A DNA stretch of 64,000 bases, taken from Streptomyces sp. R28 (lineage in GTDB: Bacteria; Actinomycetota; Actinomycetes; Streptomycetales; Streptomycetaceae). Below, piece after piece: positions 1 through 9,676 of this stretch. The stretch is taken from contig NZ_CP163439.1 of NCBI RefSeq assembly GCF_041052385.1, forward strand, positions 4,887,001-4,951,000, in the 5' to 3' direction. Under the pieces are notes generated by a model. That model searched no databases and was not told where the DNA came from. It worked only from the letters and a program-made list of their open reading frames with translations. The first letter of the stretch is position 1; each line of letters opens with the position of its first letter. A program made the position numbers and the translations under genes.

Positions 1-927
1 GTCGCCGTCGAGGCCGACCGAGCCGACGGTGATGGTCGGCTTGCCGGTGAGCTTCTTCGTCCAGCCGGCCAGGTTGAGGTCGGAGCCGTCGAACTCAGGG
101 ATCCAGTAGCGGCGGGTGGAGGCGTGGAAGGCGTCGACGCCGGCCGCGGCGAGCGGGGCGAGGATGGCGTCCAACTCCTCGGGGGTCTCGGCGAGGCGGG
201 CGTCGTAGGCCTCCTGCTTCCACTGCGAGTAGCGGAAGATGACCGGGAAGGACGCGGAGACCTTCTCGCGAACGGCGGCCACGATCTCCGCGGCGAACGT
301 CGTACGGGCCACCGGGTCGCCGCCGTACGCGTCCGTGCGGCGGTTGGTGCCCGCCCACAGGAACTGGTCGACGAGGTAGCCGTGGGCGCCGTGGATCTCC
401 ACGCCGTCGAAGCCGATGCGCTCGGCGTCCGCGGCGGCCTGGGCGAAGGCTCCGATGACGTCGTCCAGGTCGCTCTGGGTCATCGCCTTGCCGGTGGCCT
501 CCTCGGCGCCGATGCACAGGCCCGACGGTCCGACCGCCGGGGCCTCGGCGTAGGGCGGCTTGCCCGGCTGGCGGACCATGCCGATGTGCCAGAGCTGCGG
601 CACGATCGTGCCGCCGCCCGCGTGCACCGCCTCGGCGACCTTGGCCCAGCCCGCCAGTTGCTCCTCGCCGTGGAAGCGCGGGACACGGTCGCTCTCCCCG
701 GCCGAGTCGTGCCCGACGTAGGTGCCCTCGGTGACGATCAGGCCGACGCCGGCGGCGGCGCGGCGCGAGTAGTACGACACGACGTCCTCGCCGGGGACGC
801 CGCCCGGGGAGAACTTGCGCGTCATCGGCGCCATCGCGATGCGGTTGGGGACTGTCAGGCCGTTGATCGTGGTCGGCCGGGACAGGATCTGGGCCGCACG
901 GGAGGCGGAGGTCGTGGTGACGGTCAC
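1..927 (-). CDS. NADH:flavin oxidoreductase, Old Yellow Enzyme family (3' end cut by window)
   Basis: FMN-dependent ene-reductase of the Old Yellow Enzyme family, expected to reduce activated C=C bonds with NAD(P)H in the cytoplasm. The 309 visible residues form the N-terminal part of the TIM barrel: AMAPMTR at about residues 31-37 is the FMN-binding start of the barrel, QLWHIG lies at about 110-115, and the family pair IHGAHGYLVDQF at about 177-188 supplies the substrate-anion-binding residues. The rest lies beyond base 1. The GTG start at 927 is preceded by AGGAG at good spacing. It is divergent from the methyltransferase gene, and inverted repeats lie just upstream. The physiological substrate cannot be read from the sequence. 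Confidence 0.9.
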   Translation of the reverse strand, partial: MTVTTTSASRAAQILSRPTTINGLTVPNRIAMAPMTRKFSPGGVPGEDVVSYYSRRAAAGVGLIVTEGTYVGHDSAGESDRVPRFHGEEQLAGWAKVAEAVHAGGGTIVPQLWHIGMVRQPGKPPYAEAPAVGPSGLCIGAEEATGKAMTQSDLDDVIGAFAQAAADAERIGFDGVEIHGAHGYLVDQFLWAGTNRRTDAYGGDPVARTTFAAEIVAAVREKVSASFPVIFRYSQWKQEAYDARLAETPEELDAILAPLAAAGVDAFHASTRRYWIPEFDGSDLNLAGWTKKLTGKPTITVGSVGLDGD

Positions 928-949
928 GCGGGGGCTCCTGGGATGAGGG

Positions 950-989
950 TTCGGTTGACCGAATGGTATGTGCGTGTGCATTGTTGCAC
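950..989. promoter_or_regulatory. Two inverted repeats in the divergent promoter region (candidate operators)
   Basis: Just upstream of the ene-reductase start are TTCGGT-TG-ACCGAA (950-963) and GTGCA-TTGT-TGCAC (976-989). Ene-reductase genes are often controlled by a repressor binding at the promoter, but no regulator gene is adjacent, so the operator role is inferred only. Confidence 0.35.
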
Positions 990-1119
990 CCACTTAAGCA
1001 ACCGATTATGCGGGTCCACGTATTCCGTGGCTGCCGGATCCGCCCGTGATCCCGGCCACCCCGCAATGCCCCGCACCGTCCCGCCCTGCTCTGCTCTGCC
1101 CACCATCGAGAATGTGCGT

Positions 1120-1815
1120 ATGCCGAAGCCCTCACTGCACTCCACGAGCGAACTGGAACGTTCCTCCGTCGTCGCCAACAACACGATGAACCGGGAACGC
1201 GGACTCGCCGGAGTGAACAGCTACACCCGTGAACTGGGCTTCGACCCCCTGTCCCGGCTGGCCGCCCGCCCCCACGCCCCCTCCTGGCTGGACCTGTGCA
1301 GCGGCGAGGGCCGCGCCCTGCGGGAGGCCGCCTCGGCGCTGCCCGGCGACGCGGTCCTCACCGGCGTCGACCTGGTCGGCCCGCTGGTCCGCCTCCCGGC
1401 CCCGCCGACCCTGACGGAGATCGTGGCCTCGGTGTCGACCTGGGTGCCGACCCGGACGTACGACCTCATCACCTGCGTACACGGCCTGCACTACGTCGGC
1501 GACCAGCTCGGTCTCCTCGCCCGCGCCGCCTCCTGGCTCGCCCCCGAAGGACTGCTGGCCGCTCACTTCGACCCGGAGTCAGTCCGCTGGGACGACGGGT
1601 CGGCGGCGGGCCGGGCAGCGGTCTCGGCCCTGCGGTCGGCCGGCTTTCGCTACAGCGCCCGCCATCACCGGCTCACTCTGGAAGGCGGGCGCGAGGTCAC
1701 GCTCCCGTTCCGCTACCTGGGCGCCGACCCGGCCGCCGGCCCGAACTACACGGGCCAGCCCGCGGTCGGTTCCCACTACGCCGACGTACGGTTCAGCGCG
1801 ATCGCCGGTGCTTGA
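1120..1815 (+). CDS. Class I SAM-dependent methyltransferase
   Basis: 231-residue protein with a Rossmann-like methyltransferase core. LDLCSGEG at about residues 57-64 is the glycine-rich SAM-binding motif I, GVDLVG follows as the acidic loop, and TYDLITCVHGLHY is the post-motif segment. The substrate is unknown. The ATG at 1120 was chosen; a GTG at 1114 and an ATG at 1186 are in frame, and no convincing Shine-Dalgarno sequence separates them. The 3' end overlaps the converging gene at 1793-2263 by 23 bp. No partner genes suggest a pathway, so it could act on a small molecule or an RNA. Confidence 0.8.
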   Translation: MPKPSLHSTSELERSSVVANNTMNRERGLAGVNSYTRELGFDPLSRLAARPHAPSWLDLCSGEGRALREAASALPGDAVLTGVDLVGPLVRLPAPPTLTEIVASVSTWVPTRTYDLITCVHGLHYVGDQLGLLARAASWLAPEGLLAAHFDPESVRWDDGSAAGRAAVSALRSAGFRYSARHHRLTLEGGREVTLPFRYLGADPAAGPNYTGQPAVGSHYADVRFSAIAGA

Positions 1816-2263
1816 GGCCCGCCCTGGCGGTGTGCCGAATCCGCTTGGTGCGACCGCGCTCAGCGAGGATCTCGAGGGCGTCGGCGTTCGACGCCGCGGC
1901 CGCTTTGCGCTGGAGCCAGTCGGACGACGCGAGCAGGGCGTCGGGGCGCCAGGACTGCCTGAGCGTGATCGCGCGGAAGAGGGTCCATTCCTGCAGGCGG
2001 CGGGCCAGGAACGGATGACGGAGAGTGGCCTGTGCCATCGACTCGGCCCATCGTTCGTAGGCCGGGCCGAGGTGGAGGTCGGTGGCCCGGCGGTCCAGGT
2101 GCCGCAGGACGGCGGACTGGGCCATCGTCCGGTCCGGATCGGCGAGGACCGCGCTGATCAGACCGGCCTCTTCGGCGTCGGTCACCTGCTGCAGTTCGTG
2201 CACGTAGGCCGCGAAGCGGAGGTGCTCGGCCGGCTCCTCCCGTATGGCGTCGTGGTGGTTCAT
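1793..2263 (-). CDS. Conserved hypothetical protein (156 aa)
   Basis: Soluble, mostly helical 156-residue protein without signal peptide or membrane segment. It begins MNHHDAIREEPAEHL and ends in a strongly basic tail (KHRRSR). I recognise no domain. It is the next gene after groEL on the same strand, but a strong hairpin at 2303-2346 lies between them, so it is probably transcribed on its own or only by read-through. It overlaps the 3' end of the converging methyltransferase gene. Codon use is typical of the window, so it is likely a real gene of unknown function. Confidence 0.7.
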   Translation of the reverse strand: MNHHDAIREEPAEHLRFAAYVHELQQVTDAEEAGLISAVLADPDRTMAQSAVLRHLDRRATDLHLGPAYERWAESMAQATLRHPFLARRLQEWTLFRAITLRQSWRPDALLASSDWLQRKAAAASNADALEILAERGRTKRIRHTARAGLKHRRSR

Positions 2264-2302
2264 ACGGACTGCCCGCTCCCCTCACTCGGCCGACTGAAAC
2301 GC

Positions 2303-2346
2303 CCGAGGGCGGCACCCCCTGTCGGAACAGGGAGTGCCGCCCTCGG
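2303..2346 (-). terminator. Rho-independent-type terminator of groEL
   Basis: Arms CCGAGGGCGGCAC (2303-2315) and GTGCCGCCCTCGG (2334-2346) pair perfectly, then after one mismatch CCCTGT pairs with ACAGGG around a CGGA loop. It lies 40 bp past the groEL stop codon. There is no T-tract, as is common in Streptomyces. Confidence 0.85.
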
Positions 2347-2385
2347 TACTGACGGACCAGGTCCGAGCCTTTCTTACGAAGAGGC

Positions 2386-4008
<1,623 letters not shown>

Positions 4009-4135
4009 GTGAAGTGGTCCCTCCAGGACTGGGGGTGATTCCTTCGGACCGCGCCCGCGCCCGCGACGGACGGCTCGCATGCCTCGTGGTTCCTTGCCCC
4101 ACCTGGCTTGCGGGCCTCACCGACCCGGTCCTTCA

Positions 4136-4162
4136 TTGTCACTCTCACCTTCAGAGTGCTAA
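4136..4162 (-). promoter_or_regulatory. CIRCE element, promoter-proximal copy (HrcA operator)
   Basis: Half-sites TTGTCACTC (4136-4144) and GAGTGCTAA (4154-4162) with the canonical 9-nt spacer; the consensus is TTAGCACTC-N9-GAGTGCTAA. The right arm is perfect and the left arm has two changes. It lies about 130 bp upstream of the groEL start codon. Confidence 0.85.
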
Positions 4163-4170
4163 CGCAATGA

Positions 4171-4197
4171 TTAGCACTCGCCCCCTGCGAGTGCAAG
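4171..4197 (-). promoter_or_regulatory. CIRCE element, distal copy (HrcA operator)
   Basis: Half-sites TTAGCACTC (4171-4179, perfect) and GAGTGCAAG (4189-4197, three changes at the outer end) with a 9-nt spacer. It is centred 35 bp from the first copy. Confidence 0.85.
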
Positions 4198-4294
4198 CGG
4201 CTCTCGGGGATCGGGCGGGGCGCTCCGCGATGCGCGAACAGGGCTCTGGTGGGGTCCGGGCGGGGGCCGGGCAGGGCTCGGGCAGGGTCCGGGC

Positions 4295-4332
4295 AGGCCA
4301 CATGCAGGCCACATGCAGGCCACATGCAGGCC
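4295..4332. repeat. 11-bp tandem repeat AGGCCACATGC (3.4 copies)
   Basis: Three perfect copies of AGGCCACATGC followed by AGGCC, in the groEL-csp intergenic region, beside a degenerate G-rich stretch at 4250-4294. No coding potential is seen. Confidence 0.9.
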
Positions 4333-4333
4333 C

Positions 4334-4408
4334 GAGCACGGCGAAGACCCCGCACTCCGAGCACGGCGAAGGCCTCGCACCCGTGGCACGGCGAAGGGCC
4401 CGCACCCC
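4334..4408. repeat. 25-bp tandem repeat derived from the csp terminator arm (3 copies)
   Basis: Three copies start at 4334, 4359 and 4384, each containing GCACGGCGAAG followed by a C-rich stretch and CGCAC. The last copy supplies the left arm of the terminator hairpin at 4392-4427; the other two are degenerate versions of that arm. Confidence 0.85.
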
Positions 4409-4427
4409 AGGAGGTGCGGGCCCTTCG
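4392..4427 (-). terminator. Terminator of the cold-shock gene
   Basis: Perfect 15-bp stem: CGAAGGGCCCGCACC (4392-4406) pairs with GGTGCGGGCCCTTCG (4413-4427) around a 6-nt loop. It is 35 bp past the csp stop codon. Confidence 0.9.
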
Positions 4428-4462
4428 AAGAAGAACGTCGCTGCTTTAAGTCGACGCGTGCT

Positions 4463-4669
4463 TCAGCTGGCCGCCAGCCGGACCATGTCCGCCTGCGGCC
4501 CCTTCTGACCCTGCGAGATCTCGAAATCGACTCGCTGGCCCTCTTCCAGGGTGCGGTACCCGTCCATCTGGATCGCGCTGTAGTGGACGAAAACATCCGC
4601 ACCACCGTCGACCGCGATGAAGCCGTACCCCTTCTCCGCGTTGAACCACTTGACGGTGCCCTGAGCCAT
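4463..4669 (-). CDS. Cold-shock domain protein (CspA/ScoF family)
   Basis: 68-residue single-domain OB-fold RNA/ssDNA chaperone. MAQGTVKWFN opens the protein; the RNA-binding motifs KGYGFI (13-18, RNP1) and VFVHYS (26-31, RNP2) are intact. The ATG at 4669 was preferred to an in-frame upstream start because it gives the standard family N-terminus and length and has a GGGAG stretch upstream. The long, relatively AT-rich leader above it is typical of csp genes, which are often regulated after transcription. Streptomyces carry several paralogues, so the exact paralogue name is not assigned. Confidence 0.95.
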   Translation of the reverse strand: MAQGTVKWFNAEKGYGFIAVDGGADVFVHYSAIQMDGYRTLEEGQRVDFEISQGQKGPQADMVRLAAS

Positions 4670-5023
4670 GCCTAACTCCCCTATTACTGGCCCTTGCACA
4701 GATCCACACTTCGCGGATCCGGGTCAGACCTCACCCCCCATCGGTCGGGGGCGTGCGCCGGAACGCGTCGACCGCGGCTGAATGTATCTGCCCAACTGCC
4801 GTCTGCAACAGGTCAATCGGACGAGAAATCCGGGCACAGCCGGTCGGGAATGTGGGGACAATTCCCCTGACTTCAGGTCAAGTCGGACCTGATAAACGGC
4901 ACAAAAGCCGCAAAAAACCCGCACACTTTGGCTACTTCTTGTCGGGCGGGCGGAAGAAATCAAGGGCCACCGACCCGTGAATCGGCGGCATCTTCCCCAA
5001 CTGTACCTCGCTCAACCACACAG
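4670..5023. other. Intergenic region: csp promoter and leader
   Basis: No gene is seen. The sequence is lower in GC than its surroundings and presumably holds the cold-shock promoter and a long 5' leader. One short inverted repeat, CAGGTC-AAGTCG-GACCTG, lies at about 4875-4892. Confidence 0.5.
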
Positions 5024-5060
5024 AATTGCCCCCTCCGCTTCTCTCACGGAGGGGGCAATT
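5024..5060. terminator. Terminator downstream of the MoaD/ThiS-like gene
   Basis: Perfect 14-bp stem: AATTGCCCCCTCCG (5024-5037) with CGGAGGGGGCAATT (5047-5060) around a 9-nt loop. It lies 52 bp beyond the stop of the carrier-protein gene. Confidence 0.85.
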
Positions 5061-5111
5061 CGATGAACTCTCAGTAATCTGTGTTACCGATGGTAATGAT
5101 CGGTCATTCGG

Positions 5112-5387
5112 TCAGCCTCCGGCGACGGCCGGAATGATGGAGACACCCGCACCGTCCGGCGTCGCCGTCTCCAGCCCCTGTTCGAAACGGACGTCGTCGT
5201 CATTGACGTACACGTTGACGAACCGACGCAGCTTGCCCTGGTCGTCGAGAACCCGGGCGGCGATCCCGGTGTGGTTCTTCTCCAGGTCGGCGATGACCTC
5301 GGCGAGGTTGGCGCCTTCGGCGGCGACCTCGGCCTGCCCGCCGGTGTAGGTGCGCAGGATGGTGGGGATGCGGACGTTGACGCTCAT
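5112..5387 (-). CDS. MoaD/ThiS-family sulfur carrier protein
   Basis: 91-residue ubiquitin-like (beta-grasp) protein starting MSVNVRIPTILRTYTGG and ending in the diagnostic Gly-Gly tail (AVAGG). Members are adenylated and thiocarboxylated on the last glycine and then donate sulfur to molybdopterin, thiazole, cysteine or methionine precursors. No molybdopterin or thiamin genes are nearby. Instead the gene follows threonine synthase on the same strand, 128 bp downstream, with a dispersed repeat in between. This suggests a role in sulfur-amino-acid synthesis like CysO or HcyS; that is inference from context. Confidence 0.85.
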   Translation of the reverse strand: MSVNVRIPTILRTYTGGQAEVAAEGANLAEVIADLEKNHTGIAARVLDDQGKLRRFVNVYVNDDDVRFEQGLETATPDGAGVSIIPAVAGG

Positions 5388-5432
5388 GCGGTGTGACCTC
5401 CGGTCGGGTATGCAGGTTCGGTGGGCAGCGTC

Positions 5433-5505
5433 CCTAGGGGCGCGGGGCTGTGTCGAATGTGCGGCTACCGCCGCGTGGGCGCGACCAGCCCCCGCCGGCC
5501 CGCAG
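5433..5505. repeat. Dispersed Streptomyces intergenic repeat (copy A)
   Basis: Stretch starting CCTAGGGGCGCGGGGCTG and containing GCGGCTACCGCCGCGTGG and GCGCGACCAGCC. From memory it matches a short palindromic element scattered through many Streptomyces chromosomes. A second, diverged copy lies inside the 5' end of nagA at 13512-13595. Confidence 0.6.
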
Positions 5506-5515
5506 ACGAAGACGA

Positions 5516-6802
5516 CTAGACGAGACCAGCCTCGCGGAACGAGTCCAGGTTGGGACGAATGGTCGCGGTCAGCCCCGTGCCGGCCACCGCGTCCAGCGTC
5601 TTGAGGCCGTCACCGGTGTTGAGGACAACCGTCGTCTTCGTCGGGTCGAGGACACCGTTCTCGATCAGCTTGCGCGTCACACCCACGGTCACCCCACCGG
5701 CGGTCTCCGCGAAGATGCCCTCGGTCCGGGCGAGGACCTTGATCGCGTCCACGACCTGCTCGTCCGTCACGTCCTCCACCGCACCGCCGGTACGGCGAGC
5801 GATGTCCAGGACGTAGGGACCGTCCGCCGGGTTGCCGATCGCCAGCGACTTGGCGATGGTGTTCGGCTTCTGCGGGCGGACCACGTCGTGCCCCGCCTTG
5901 TACGCGGTCGACACCGGCGAGCAGCCCTCGGCCTGCGCGCCGAAGATCTTGTACGGCTTGTCCTCGACGAGCCCGAGCTTGATCAGCTCCTGCAGCCCCT
6001 TGTCGATCTTCGTGAGCTGCGAGCCGGAGGCGATCGGCACGACGATCTGGTCGGGCAGCTGCCAGCCGAGCTGCTCACAGATCTCGTACGCCAGGGTCTT
6101 GGAGCCCTCGGCGTAGTACGGCCGCAGGTTGACGTTGACGAAGCCCCAGCCCTCACCGGCCGGGTCGCCGATCAGCTCGGAGCAGAAGCGGTTCACGTCG
6201 TCGTAGTTGCCCTCGATGCCGACGAGCTCACCGCCGTACACCGCGGCCATGACGACCTTGCCCTGCTCCAGGTCGTGCGGGATGAACACGCAGGAGCGGA
6301 AGCCGGCGCGGGCCGCCGCGGCGCCCACCGCACCGGCGAGGTTGCCGGTCGAGGAGCAGGACAGGGTGGTGAAGCCGAAGGCGCGGGCGGCCTCCAGGGC
6401 CTGGGCGACGACACGGTCCTTGAAGGAGTGCGTCGGGTTCCCGGAGTCGTCCTTGATGAAGAGCTTGCCGACGTCGACACCCAGCTCACGCGCGAGGTTG
6501 TCGGCCTTGACGAGCTGGGTCCAGCCGGGGTTGATGTTCGGCTTGGTGGCCACGTCGGCGGGGACGGGCAGGAGCGGCGCGTAGCGCCAGATGTTCGCGG
6601 GACCCGCTTCGATCTGCTTGCGGAGCTCCTCGGCGTCGTAGGCCGAGAAGTCGTACGCGATCTCCAGCGGGCCGAAACACTCCTCGCACGCGAAGACCGG
6701 TCCGAGGGGTACCCGGTGACCGCACTCGCGGCAGGACAGCGCCGCGGCGGGACCAAGGTCTACGGTGGATTCGGTGGTGCTTGCAACAGTCTGCGCAGCC
6801 AT
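5516..6802 (-). CDS. thrC: Threonine synthase (PLP-dependent, zinc-ribbon type)
   Basis: 428-residue fold-type II PLP enzyme that converts O-phosphohomoserine to threonine plus phosphate. An N-terminal zinc ribbon (C24, C27, C39, C42) precedes the catalytic domain. NPTHSFKDR places the PLP-binding lysine at about residue 128, and SCSSTGNLAGA is the phosphate-binding loop. The start ATG at 6802 has GAGGAGAAAGGG upstream. Streptomyces also have a hom-thrC-thrB cluster, so this stand-alone copy beside a MoaD/ThiS-like carrier may be specialised, for example for a sulfur nucleophile. Confidence 0.93.
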   Translation of the reverse strand: MAAQTVASTTESTVDLGPAAALSCRECGHRVPLGPVFACEECFGPLEIAYDFSAYDAEELRKQIEAGPANIWRYAPLLPVPADVATKPNINPGWTQLVKADNLARELGVDVGKLFIKDDSGNPTHSFKDRVVAQALEAARAFGFTTLSCSSTGNLAGAVGAAAARAGFRSCVFIPHDLEQGKVVMAAVYGGELVGIEGNYDDVNRFCSELIGDPAGEGWGFVNVNLRPYYAEGSKTLAYEICEQLGWQLPDQIVVPIASGSQLTKIDKGLQELIKLGLVEDKPYKIFGAQAEGCSPVSTAYKAGHDVVRPQKPNTIAKSLAIGNPADGPYVLDIARRTGGAVEDVTDEQVVDAIKVLARTEGIFAETAGGVTVGVTRKLIENGVLDPTKTTVVLNTGDGLKTLDAVAGTGLTATIRPNLDSFREAGLV

Positions 6803-7112
6803 GTGAGGCGAGGCCCTTTCTCCTCATCTTCCTCACGACGCATCTCGCCGTGAGACGGATTTGGCACCTTCCCTAGCCGGGAGCCTCGCGGAGACGATCG
6901 ACAGTGATCGCTACGAGAACCGACTGGAGGGTTGCCGGGGCTTCATCGGGCCGTTTCCCTCTGCCCCTCTGGATGAGCTGTATTCGGTTGTTAACGGCGG
7001 TTGACCCCGGACATGCGATGGTCATCCGCGTTGTTCAAGACTGTAACCGACGGCCAGGACAGTTGAGAGAGTCCGTCCGAACCGCGAGACAAACCGTGAG
7101 GAGCCGCCAACC
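6803..7112. other. Divergent promoter region thrC / gpgS
   Basis: 310 bp without a gene, relatively AT-rich at 6960-7080. It should carry both promoters and the ribosome binding site of gpgS. No T-box, riboswitch or clear operator was recognised. Confidence 0.4.
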
Positions 7113-8057
7113 GTGCTGGAAGAAGTCGAGCGCTGGCTGAGCACCCGCTCCTGGTCCGTGACCGATCGCCCGCTCCACCAGATCCTGGCCGCCAAGCAGC
7201 GTACGGGCCAGTCGGTCTCCGTCGTGCTGCCGGCGCTCAACGAGGAGGAGACGGTCGGCGACATCGTCGCGATCATCCGCCACGACCTCATGCAGCAGGT
7301 GCCGCTGGTCGACGAGATCGTCGTCGTCGACTCGGGATCCACCGACCGCACCTCCGAGGTGGCCGCCGCCGCGGGCGCCCGGGTCGTCCACCGCGACGAC
7401 ATCCTGCCCCGCATCCCGCCCGTGCCCGGCAAGGGCGAGGTGCTGTGGCGCTCGCTGCTCGTCACGAGCGGCGACATCGTCTGCTTCATCGACGCGGACC
7501 TGAGGGAGTTCAAGTCCGACTTCGTCTCCGGCATCGTGGGCCCGCTGCTGACCGACCCCGAGGTCGATCTGGTGAAGGGCATGTACGACCGTCCCCTCCG
7601 CGGCGCGGCCGGGCAGGGCGGCCGGGTGACCGAGCTGATGGCGCGCCCGCTGCTGAACATGCACTGGCCGCAGCTGGCCGGTTTCGTGCAGCCGCTCGGC
7701 GGCGAGTACGCGGCCCGCCGCTCGCTGCTGGAACAGCTCCCCTTCCCCGTGGGCTACGGCATCGAGCTCGGCATGCTGGTCGACGCCCTGCACCTGGTGG
7801 GCCTCGACGCCCTGGCCCAGGTGGACGTGGGCGTCCGAATCCACCGCCACCAGGACGGACAGGCCCTTGGCCGGATGTCCGCCGCGATCTACCGCACGGC
7901 CCAGCTGCGGCTGGCCCGCGGGCACCTCATCCGCCCCTCCCTCACCCAGTTCGAGCGGGGCGAGGACGGGTTCGAGCCACGCACGTTCTCCGTGGACACG
8001 GAGGAGCGGCCGCCGATGGCGGAGATCGCGGAGTACGCCTCCCGCAAGGTGGCTTGA
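7113..8057 (+). CDS. gpgS: Glucosyl-3-phosphoglycerate synthase (GT81)
   Basis: 314-residue GT-A fold glycosyltransferase that transfers glucose from an NDP-glucose to D-3-phosphoglycerate, the first step to glucosylglycerate, a compatible solute (in mycobacteria also the primer of methylglucose lipopolysaccharide). SVVLPALNEEETVG at about 36-49 is the nucleotide-binding start, VVDSGSTDRT follows at 71-80, and IDADL (126-130) is the metal-binding DXD motif. The GTG at 7113 has GAGGAG upstream. The neighbouring otsA and otsB make this a compatible-solute cluster. No glucosylglycerate phosphatase gene is adjacent. Confidence 0.9.
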   Translation: MLEEVERWLSTRSWSVTDRPLHQILAAKQRTGQSVSVVLPALNEEETVGDIVAIIRHDLMQQVPLVDEIVVVDSGSTDRTSEVAAAAGARVVHRDDILPRIPPVPGKGEVLWRSLLVTSGDIVCFIDADLREFKSDFVSGIVGPLLTDPEVDLVKGMYDRPLRGAAGQGGRVTELMARPLLNMHWPQLAGFVQPLGGEYAARRSLLEQLPFPVGYGIELGMLVDALHLVGLDALAQVDVGVRIHRHQDGQALGRMSAAIYRTAQLRLARGHLIRPSLTQFERGEDGFEPRTFSVDTEERPPMAEIAEYASRKVA

Positions 8058-8153
8058 AGGCGGTGCGAGGTCGGCTTGAAGCTCGTACACGGCCCCTGCC
8101 AGTGAGGTGAACCGCACGTTTGAGCGGTTCCGGGCCGGGCTAGGTTGAGGCGT

Positions 8154-9656
8154 ATGGCTTCCACGCAGGATGCGCACGGTGCTGCCAAGGTGCTGGTCGC
8201 GTCGAACCGCGGCCCGGTCTCGTACGAGGTCCGCGACGACGGCTCGTTGCACTCCAAGAGGGGCGGCGGCGGAGTCGTCTCCGGACTGTCGGCGATCGGG
8301 CCGGACGCGGGCGCCCTGTGGGTGTGCTCCGCGCTGTCCGACGGGGACCGGGAGGCGGTGCGGCGCGGGGTCGGCGCGGACGGCGTGCTGATGCTGGACA
8401 TCCCGGCCGACGTGCACGCCGACGCCTACAACGGCATCGCGAACTCGGTCCTCTGGTTCGTCCACCACTTGCTCTACCAGACACCACTGGAGCCGGTCTT
8501 CGACGCCGAGTTCCGGCGGCAGTGGGCGTCGTACGAGGCGTACAACCAGGCCTTCGCCGAGGCGTTGGCCGGGCAGGCGGCGCCGGGTGCGGCGGTGCTG
8601 GTGCAGGACTATCACCTGTGCCTGGTGCCGGGGATGCTGCGCGAGCTGCGCCCTGACCTGCGTATCGGCCACTTCTCGCACACGCCGTGGGCGCCGGCCG
8701 AGTACTTCCGGATGCTGCCGGAGGACATCCGGGCGCAGCTGGTGTGGGGGATGCTGGGCGCCGACCGGCTGGCGTTCCTGACCTGGCGGTGGGCGTACGG
8801 CTTCATGGCCTGCGCGAACGAGATCGACGCCGAGCGGATCCAGGTGTACTCGCCGGTGCCGAGCGAGCCGAAGCACATCCAGCACACCGGCACGGGCATG
8901 CCGCCTGTGCGCACCACGTGGATCGGCGTCCACGGGCTCGGTGCGGACGCGGACTTCCTGCGGGCCCGGTCGCACGAGGCCGACGTCGACGAACGCATGG
9001 CCGCGCTGCGCGCGGAGATCGGCGAGGGGCGCAGAGCCGTCGTCCGGGTCGACCGGACCGAGCTGTCCAAGAACATCGTGCGGGGCCTGCTGGCGTACCG
9101 GCAGCTGCTCGACGACCACCCCGAGTGGCGTGAGCGGGTGGTGCACGTGGCGTTCGCGTATCCGTCGCGGCAGGACCTGGCGGTCTACCGGGAGTACACG
9201 GCGGAGGTCCAGCGCCGGGCGGAGGAGATCAACTCCCAGTACGGGACGCCTGGTTGGACCCCGGTGGTCCTCCACGTCAAGGACGACTTCGCGCGCTCGC
9301 TGGCCGCGTACCGGCTGGCGGACGTGGCACTGGTCAACCCCATCCGGGACGGCATGAACCTCGTCGCGAAGGAGGTCCCAGTCGTCTCCGACGAGGGGTG
9401 CGCGCTGGTGCTGTCGCGGGAGGCGGGAGCCTTCGCGGAGCTGGGCGAGGACGCGATCGCCGTGAACCCGTACGACGTGATGGAAACGGCGCGGGCGCTG
9501 CACGAGGCGTTGTCCATGGGGCCGGAGGAGCGGGCGGAACGGTCGAAGAGGCTGGCTGCGGCCGCGACCGCCCTCCCCCCGGCCCAGTGGTTCCTGGACC
9601 AGCTGCACGCGCTGGACGTGGCCGACGCAGAGGCCGCGGAGGACGAGGAGAACTAG
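8154..9656 (+). CDS. otsA: Trehalose-6-phosphate synthase (GT20)
   Basis: 500-residue GT-B glycosyltransferase that joins glucose from NDP-glucose to glucose 6-phosphate. VLVQDYHLCLVPGML and the donor-site segment VNPIRDGMNLVAKE are GT20 signatures. ATG at 8154 is preferred to a TTG at 8145, because the bases between them hold the Shine-Dalgarno GAGG. The Streptomyces enzyme is reported to prefer GDP-glucose over UDP-glucose (S. venezuelae OtsA, recalled). The converging otsB gene supplies the phosphatase. The protein ends in an acidic tail (DAEAAEDEEN). Confidence 0.93.
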   Translation: MASTQDAHGAAKVLVASNRGPVSYEVRDDGSLHSKRGGGGVVSGLSAIGPDAGALWVCSALSDGDREAVRRGVGADGVLMLDIPADVHADAYNGIANSVLWFVHHLLYQTPLEPVFDAEFRRQWASYEAYNQAFAEALAGQAAPGAAVLVQDYHLCLVPGMLRELRPDLRIGHFSHTPWAPAEYFRMLPEDIRAQLVWGMLGADRLAFLTWRWAYGFMACANEIDAERIQVYSPVPSEPKHIQHTGTGMPPVRTTWIGVHGLGADADFLRARSHEADVDERMAALRAEIGEGRRAVVRVDRTELSKNIVRGLLAYRQLLDDHPEWRERVVHVAFAYPSRQDLAVYREYTAEVQRRAEEINSQYGTPGWTPVVLHVKDDFARSLAAYRLADVALVNPIRDGMNLVAKEVPVVSDEGCALVLSREAGAFAELGEDAIAVNPYDVMETARALHEALSMGPEERAERSKRLAAAATALPPAQWFLDQLHALDVADAEAAEDEEN

Positions 9657-9676
9657 GAAGACTAGGAAGACCAGGA

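Noticed and set aside
4295..4408. CRISPR-like array
   Set aside because: Units of 11 and 25 bp are contiguous, with no spacers; no cas genes nearby.
6803..7112. T-box or riboswitch controlling thrC
   Set aside because: No specifier-loop, antiterminator or known aptamer pattern could be recognised.
7035..9608. Long minus-strand frame of about 857 codons opposite gpgS and otsA
   Set aside because: The plus strand encodes two complete, motif-intact glycosyltransferases; the antisense product is low-complexity His/Arg/Gly-rich.
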